The position numbers and the translations under genes were made by a program. A stretch of DNA of 9,660 nt from CAYMLQ01 sp964390795. Its GTDB lineage: Bacteria > Verrucomicrobiota > Kiritimatiellia > RFP12 > UBA1067. Of this stretch, positions 6,809 to 9,660 are shown one piece after another. Under the pieces are notes generated by a model, which was not told the DNA's origin, ran no database searches, and saw only the letters and a list, made by a program, of their open reading frames with translations. Numbering within the stretch: the first letter of the stretch is position 1; each line of letters begins with the position of its first letter. Location of the stretch: NCBI GenBank assembly GCA_964390795.1, contig CAYMLQ010000222.1, positions 1-9,660 of the forward strand, read 5' to 3'.

Positions 6809-7882
6809 CTATCCTTTCGCGGCGAGGGCTTCGCCGACATAATTACCATACGTCAGCAGCAGCACCGCCACGATCAGCACGGCCAGCGCCGCGCCGATCA
6901 TGCGGTGCGTCAGCTTACGGCTTGAGCGCCACTCGCGCAGCAGGATGCCGACGAAGTTGCTGATGAGCACCAGCAGAATCATGTGGATCGCCCAGCTCGT
7001 AAACTTGTAGTGCCCCATCCGCACATGGCCGAGGTTGTAGAAGAAGAACTGCCCGTACCAGAACAGGCCGGTCAGAAACGCCATGGCCCAGTTCAGCGGC
7101 AGCGCGATGCGGCTGCCGTCTCTGGACACGCCCGCCAGCTCGCGGATCGTCCCCTGCCGCGCGTGCAGCCAGAGGCAGTAGAGCGACGTGGTAATGAACG
7201 CGCCGGTGTTCGAAAAGATGTAGATGACGTTGCCCCGCCAGACCCCGGCCCCGTGCGCGGTGGCGATGTCCGCGATGGGTTCGCCCGCCTCCAGCGCAAA
7301 CCCGTAGACGGCCGACAGCACGCCCGCCAGCAGCGAGAGCAGCAGTCCTTTCATCAGGCAGAACTGCCCGCTCTGCTGCTGCGCGCTGAGGTCACGCTCC
7401 TTGAGCCGCCCGGCCCAGCCCGCTCCGGCGATACCCAGCGTGCCCGCGACAATGCCCGCGATGATCCACTCCGCGCCCGGCTTGCTGAGGGTCTCCACCA
7501 GCGTGCCTTTGACCAGCGGCGGGATCAGCGTGCCCAGCACGCTGGAGAGCCCGACCGCGATGGCGTAGGTCAGCGAGAAACCGATGTGGCGAATGGAGAT
7601 GCCGAAGGCCGTACCGCCGATGCCGTAGGCCGCGCCGAGTCCGAACGAGAGCAGCATCGCCGAGCGCGGCGCCTCGCGCAGCACCGCGCCGAGTTCGGGT
7701 ATCGTCAGCCATGCGCCGAGCAGCGGCAGCAGGAGCCAGCAGAACGACGCCTGCGTGAGCCAGTACGTCTGCCATGACCAGCCGCTCACACGCTTTTGCG
7801 GCGTGTAGCAGGTGGCGGCGAAAGTCGCACCGATCGCGTGCATCGCGATACCGAGAAACGGGTTTGCAGTGACGGCTTGCAT
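6809..7882 (-). CDS. rhaT: RhaT-family sugar:H+ symporter
   Basis: This 357-residue inner-membrane transporter has about ten hydrophobic segments, near 8-26, 41-59, 75-95, 101-121, 138-156, 178-197, 217-238, 262-282, 295-315 and 327-346. It matches the L-rhamnose/H+ symporter family across its length. The N-terminal IGATFAATCYTPQKRVSGWSWQTYW, written here in part, corresponds to the HLIGAASAACFYAPFKKV region of E. coli RhaT. GRLKERDL follows the fifth helix, and WYGQFFFYNLGH plus SWAIHM match the E. coli WYLQFFFYAWGH and SWMLHM blocks. The start at 7882 has a perfect AAGGAG 5 nt upstream; a longer frame from 8005 would run into the methyltransferase gene. L-rhamnose is the known family substrate. 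Related 6-deoxysugars cannot be excluded. Confidence 0.9.
   Translation of the reverse strand: MQAVTANPFLGIAMHAIGATFAATCYTPQKRVSGWSWQTYWLTQASFCWLLLPLLGAWLTIPELGAVLREAPRSAMLLSFGLGAAYGIGGTAFGISIRHIGFSLTYAIAVGLSSVLGTLIPPLVKGTLVETLSKPGAEWIIAGIVAGTLGIAGAGWAGRLKERDLSAQQQSGQFCLMKGLLLSLLAGVLSAVYGFALEAGEPIADIATAHGAGVWRGNVIYIFSNTGAFITTSLYCLWLHARQGTIRELAGVSRDGSRIALPLNWAMAFLTGLFWYGQFFFYNLGHVRMGHYKFTSWAIHMILLVLISNFVGILLREWRSSRKLTHRMIGAALAVLIVAVLLLTYGNYVGEALAAKG
6812..6817 (-). promoter_or_regulatory. Ribosome binding site of the DUF5703 gene
   Basis: AAAGGA on the minus strand lies 10 nt before ATG 6801 and overlaps the last codons of the transporter gene. It supports the 6801 start and suggests coupled translation. 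A G-rich GGTGGGGT also abuts the ATG. Confidence 0.6.
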
Positions 7883-7887
7883 GTGTG

Positions 7888-7893
7888 CTCCTT
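7888..7893 (-). promoter_or_regulatory. Ribosome binding site of the RhaT-type gene
   Basis: A perfect AAGGAG on the minus strand lies 5 nt before ATG 7882, in the 19-nt gap after the methyltransferase stop. It decides the start in favour of 7882 over in-frame upstream codons. Confidence 0.85.
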
Positions 7894-7901
7894 GGAGAGG
7901 T

Positions 7902-9660
7902 TCAGAGGTTCCTTGCCAGCAGGCGTTCGAGAATAGCGTTGTCGGTGAGGTCGGCGGGCCAGCCGTAGGCGGCGGCCACCGCCGCATCAAGCTTGCGGTG
8001 GGCAAGGTCGAGCCAGGCCGGGCGCACGTTGTAGAGCTTGGTCAGGGTGCGGTCCTTGAGGCGCGTGGCACATTCGGCATCGCGCGGCACCAGGCGCGGA
8101 TAACGGGCCGTGCCGACACCTTGCGTCTGTGCCGTGGCGGTGGCGGCACGTGCGGCCTCTGCGGCGAGCCGCACCGAGTGCTCGGCTTCGTAAAGGTCGC
8201 GCGGTGTCCAGCCGACTTCGGTTTCGCGCACGCCGGAAGCGGCCGCGGTTTCACGCGAGACGATGAAACGGCTCCATGGTCCGTAGAACGTGGCAGGGAA
8301 CTCCAACACCTCGACACGGGTCCACTCGGGCGGGTTCAGCCAGCGCTCCCGCAGCGCGTTCAACTCGCGGGCCGCTTCGGCAATGGCGTGAGTCTGGAAC
8401 TCGTCCGGTTTCGGAAACGGGAAGGTCTCGAAACAGGTCGTCGGCGTGTAGCGGAATCCGGACTCTTTTTCGCGTAACTGAGTGCCCTGCGCCAGCGACC
8501 AGACTTCATGGAGGCGCGAGTGGAGCACGCCGAAGAAGGCGTCGTCTTCGGAGGCGAACGCGAACGTGGCGCTGTCGGGCAGTGTGGGAGCCTTCAGCCA
8601 GACGAACAGCCTGTGCTTGGCCACCCTGCAGGTTGAGAGGAACCTTGAAAGCGGCCTTGTCGCGTCGCGCAGGGCCGGCCTGGCCTCGACGTGCTGCCAC
8701 CACAGGCGGCGGTACGATTCGCGCGCGTTCGTGTCCCTTACCGGCTTCACCTTGCCACGCACATATTCGAACGGCGCTTCATAGTGGGCGGCGCGTTCCT
8801 CGGACATTCCGACGCCGAAGTCGATGACCCACTTGCCTTTGGGGCGCTGAGCCAGATCCATGCCGTTGACCCACGGCACAACCACGTCGGAGTTGGGTCG
8901 TCCGCTTGCGTTGGGCGTCGTCAGCCATTCGATTGCGAGCTGTTCTTCAATATCAAAGTCGCCGCCTTTCGTCGTGCCCATGAAGGCGAGGTTCACGTTG
9001 GGCTGAAGCGTTCTGACGGCCGTCATATCCGCCGCCGAGGTCAGGTTGGCGTGGATCGTCGCGACGCCCCTGCCATCGAGCGTACGGCTCACCTCATCAC
9101 CGTCGTCGAACGCAACCATGCTAACGTGGACGTTGGCGCCGTCAAGAACCCAGTCTCGGTCGCTCTCGGCCCAGAAGATGTCGCCGCTCTCTTTGATGCG
9201 TTTCAATACCTGCCGGTTCGTGCCGCCGCGGATGCCCTGGGTGGCGAGCAACCCGGCGCGACGGCAGCCGCCCGTGGCGATGTGGGCACGGGCTTTCTCG
9301 AACCAGTAGCAGCAGAGGTCGGCCTCGCGAGGAACCCGTCCGTCCCAGACCGTGAAAAGCTCATCGAGATAGGCGTCGCCCAACTCTCGGCGCAACATCT
9401 TTCCGCCGAGGAAGGGCGGGTTGCCGACGATGAAATCCACACGCGGCCACGCGGGATCTGAGGCGGTGGCATGGTCGTTTTGCCCGGCGGGCAGGGCGGT
9501 TTGACGCTTAGCTCCCAATCTGCGATTGAGCGATTCCGGATACGGAATATCCCCGCAAACCGCCGCGGACGCCTGCGGGGAGGCGTCCCTACCATTCACG
9601 GGCGAGACGCCCGTGCCACGGTCGAGGATCGCGTCGCGGCACTGGAAGTTTCCGGGGATG
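7902..9660 (-). CDS. MmeI-like DNA methyltransferase (type IIL-like), 5' end outside window
   Basis: The frame is open to the window edge and the last 585 residues are visible; the true start lies further upstream. An internal GTG at 9599 is not the start, because conserved sequence (PGNFQCRDAILD) precedes it. DFIVGNPPFLGG carries catalytic motif IV NPPF at residues 80-83 of the visible part, typical of N6-adenine methyltransferases. ELGDAYLDELF, READLCCYWFEKAR and GLLATQGIRGGTNR follow. The recognition region lies around 230-400, ending near GFRYTPTTCFETFPFP. The tail TLTKLYNVRPAWLDLAHRKLDAAVAAAYGWPADL is the usual C-terminal module of this family. Family members often carry an N-terminal nuclease, which would be outside the window. 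Residues 15-66 form an unusual insert coded by palindromic repeats. The gene ends 19 nt before the transporter. Confidence 0.92.
   Translation of the reverse strand, partial: IPGNFQCRDAILDRGTGVSPVNGRDASPQASAAVCGDIPYPESLNRRLGAKRQTALPAGQNDHATASDPAWPRVDFIVGNPPFLGGKMLRRELGDAYLDELFTVWDGRVPREADLCCYWFEKARAHIATGGCRRAGLLATQGIRGGTNRQVLKRIKESGDIFWAESDRDWVLDGANVHVSMVAFDDGDEVSRTLDGRGVATIHANLTSAADMTAVRTLQPNVNLAFMGTTKGGDFDIEEQLAIEWLTTPNASGRPNSDVVVPWVNGMDLAQRPKGKWVIDFGVGMSEERAAHYEAPFEYVRGKVKPVRDTNARESYRRLWWQHVEARPALRDATRPLSRFLSTCRVAKHRLFVWLKAPTLPDSATFAFASEDDAFFGVLHSRLHEVWSLAQGTQLREKESGFRYTPTTCFETFPFPKPDEFQTHAIAEAARELNALRERWLNPPEWTRVEVLEFPATFYGPWSRFIVSRETAAASGVRETEVGWTPRDLYEAEHSVRLAAEAARAATATAQTQGVGTARYPRLVPRDAECATRLKDRTLTKLYNVRPAWLDLAHRKLDAAVAAAYGWPADLTDNAILERLLARNL
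9462..9617. repeat. Cluster of five perfect inverted repeats translated inside the methyltransferase
   Basis: Five perfect hairpins lie in 135 nt: TGCCCG-G-CGGGCA (9481-9493), CAATC-TGC-GATTG (9516-9528), ATTCCG-GATA-CGGAAT (9533-9548), GGACGCCT-GCGGGG-AGGCGTCC (9567-9588) and CACGGGCG-AGA-CGCCCGTG (9597-9615). They encode a low-conservation linker, with GTGVSPVNGRDASP at its start, between CRDAILD and the NPPF block. The reading frame is kept throughout. The structure looks like a mosaic of dispersed palindromic repeats inserted in frame. Boundaries at the two ends are approximate. Confidence 0.7.

Noticed and set aside
6802..6849. N-terminal extension of the DUF5703 gene to 6849
   Set aside because: It would overlap the transporter end by 41 nt and put charged residues further before the signal core. 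The 6801 start has a ribosome binding site and a 7-nt gap.
7883..8005. N-terminal extension of the transporter to 8005
   Set aside because: The extra 41 residues are Pro-rich, overlap the methyltransferase end and lack family similarity. AAGGAG sits just before the 7882 ATG.
9597..9599. GTG at 9599 as start of the methyltransferase
   Set aside because: The frame stays open upstream with conserved family sequence, and the GTG lies within a palindromic repeat.

Overview
This is a GC-rich bacterial stretch in which every supportable gene lies on the minus strand, so transcription runs from position 9660 toward 1. The combination of traits points to a carbohydrate-degrading member of the PVC superphylum (Verrucomicrobiota/Kiritimatiellota-like). 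These traits are a DUF5703 glycosidase-like protein, a SASA-type esterase remnant, a histidine kinase with a beta-rich export domain, an MmeI-like methyltransferase, and palindromic repeats that are translated inside proteins. The assignment is by gene content only, with no marker gene in view.

Layout in transcription order: (1) the C-terminal 585 residues of an MmeI-like DNA methyltransferase (9660-7902, 5' end outside the window); (2) a RhaT-type sugar/H+ symporter (7882-6809), 19 nt downstream; (3) a large secreted DUF5703 glycosidase-like protein with an inserted LamG-like domain (6801-4168), 7 nt after the transporter; (4) a sensor histidine kinase (4084-1904) and (5) its LuxR-type response regulator (1907-1251), joined by an ATGA overlap; (6) a 90-nt gap with a perfect 7-bp palindrome and a direct repeat, a good candidate operator; (7) the 56-codon remnant of a sialate O-acetylesterase-like (SASA) gene (1160-990); and (8) a secreted clan GH-A-like glycoside hydrolase (976 to beyond position 1) with both catalytic glutamates visible.

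Working model: items 2, 3 and 8 form a secreted and membrane system for a deoxysugar-containing glycan (L-rhamnose is the transporter family's known substrate). The kinase/regulator pair controls it, possibly through the palindrome upstream of item 7. The methyltransferase is probably an unrelated neighbour.

The most unusual structures are palindromic sequences read through in frame inside two genes. One is a cluster of five perfect inverted repeats just before the NPPF catalytic motif of the methyltransferase. The other is a single palindrome in the signal-peptide region of the DUF5703 protein. No RNA genes, CRISPR array, insertion sequence or convincing intrinsic terminator was seen. Apart from the gaps described, the window is coding throughout, with no gene-free stretch over 100 bases.
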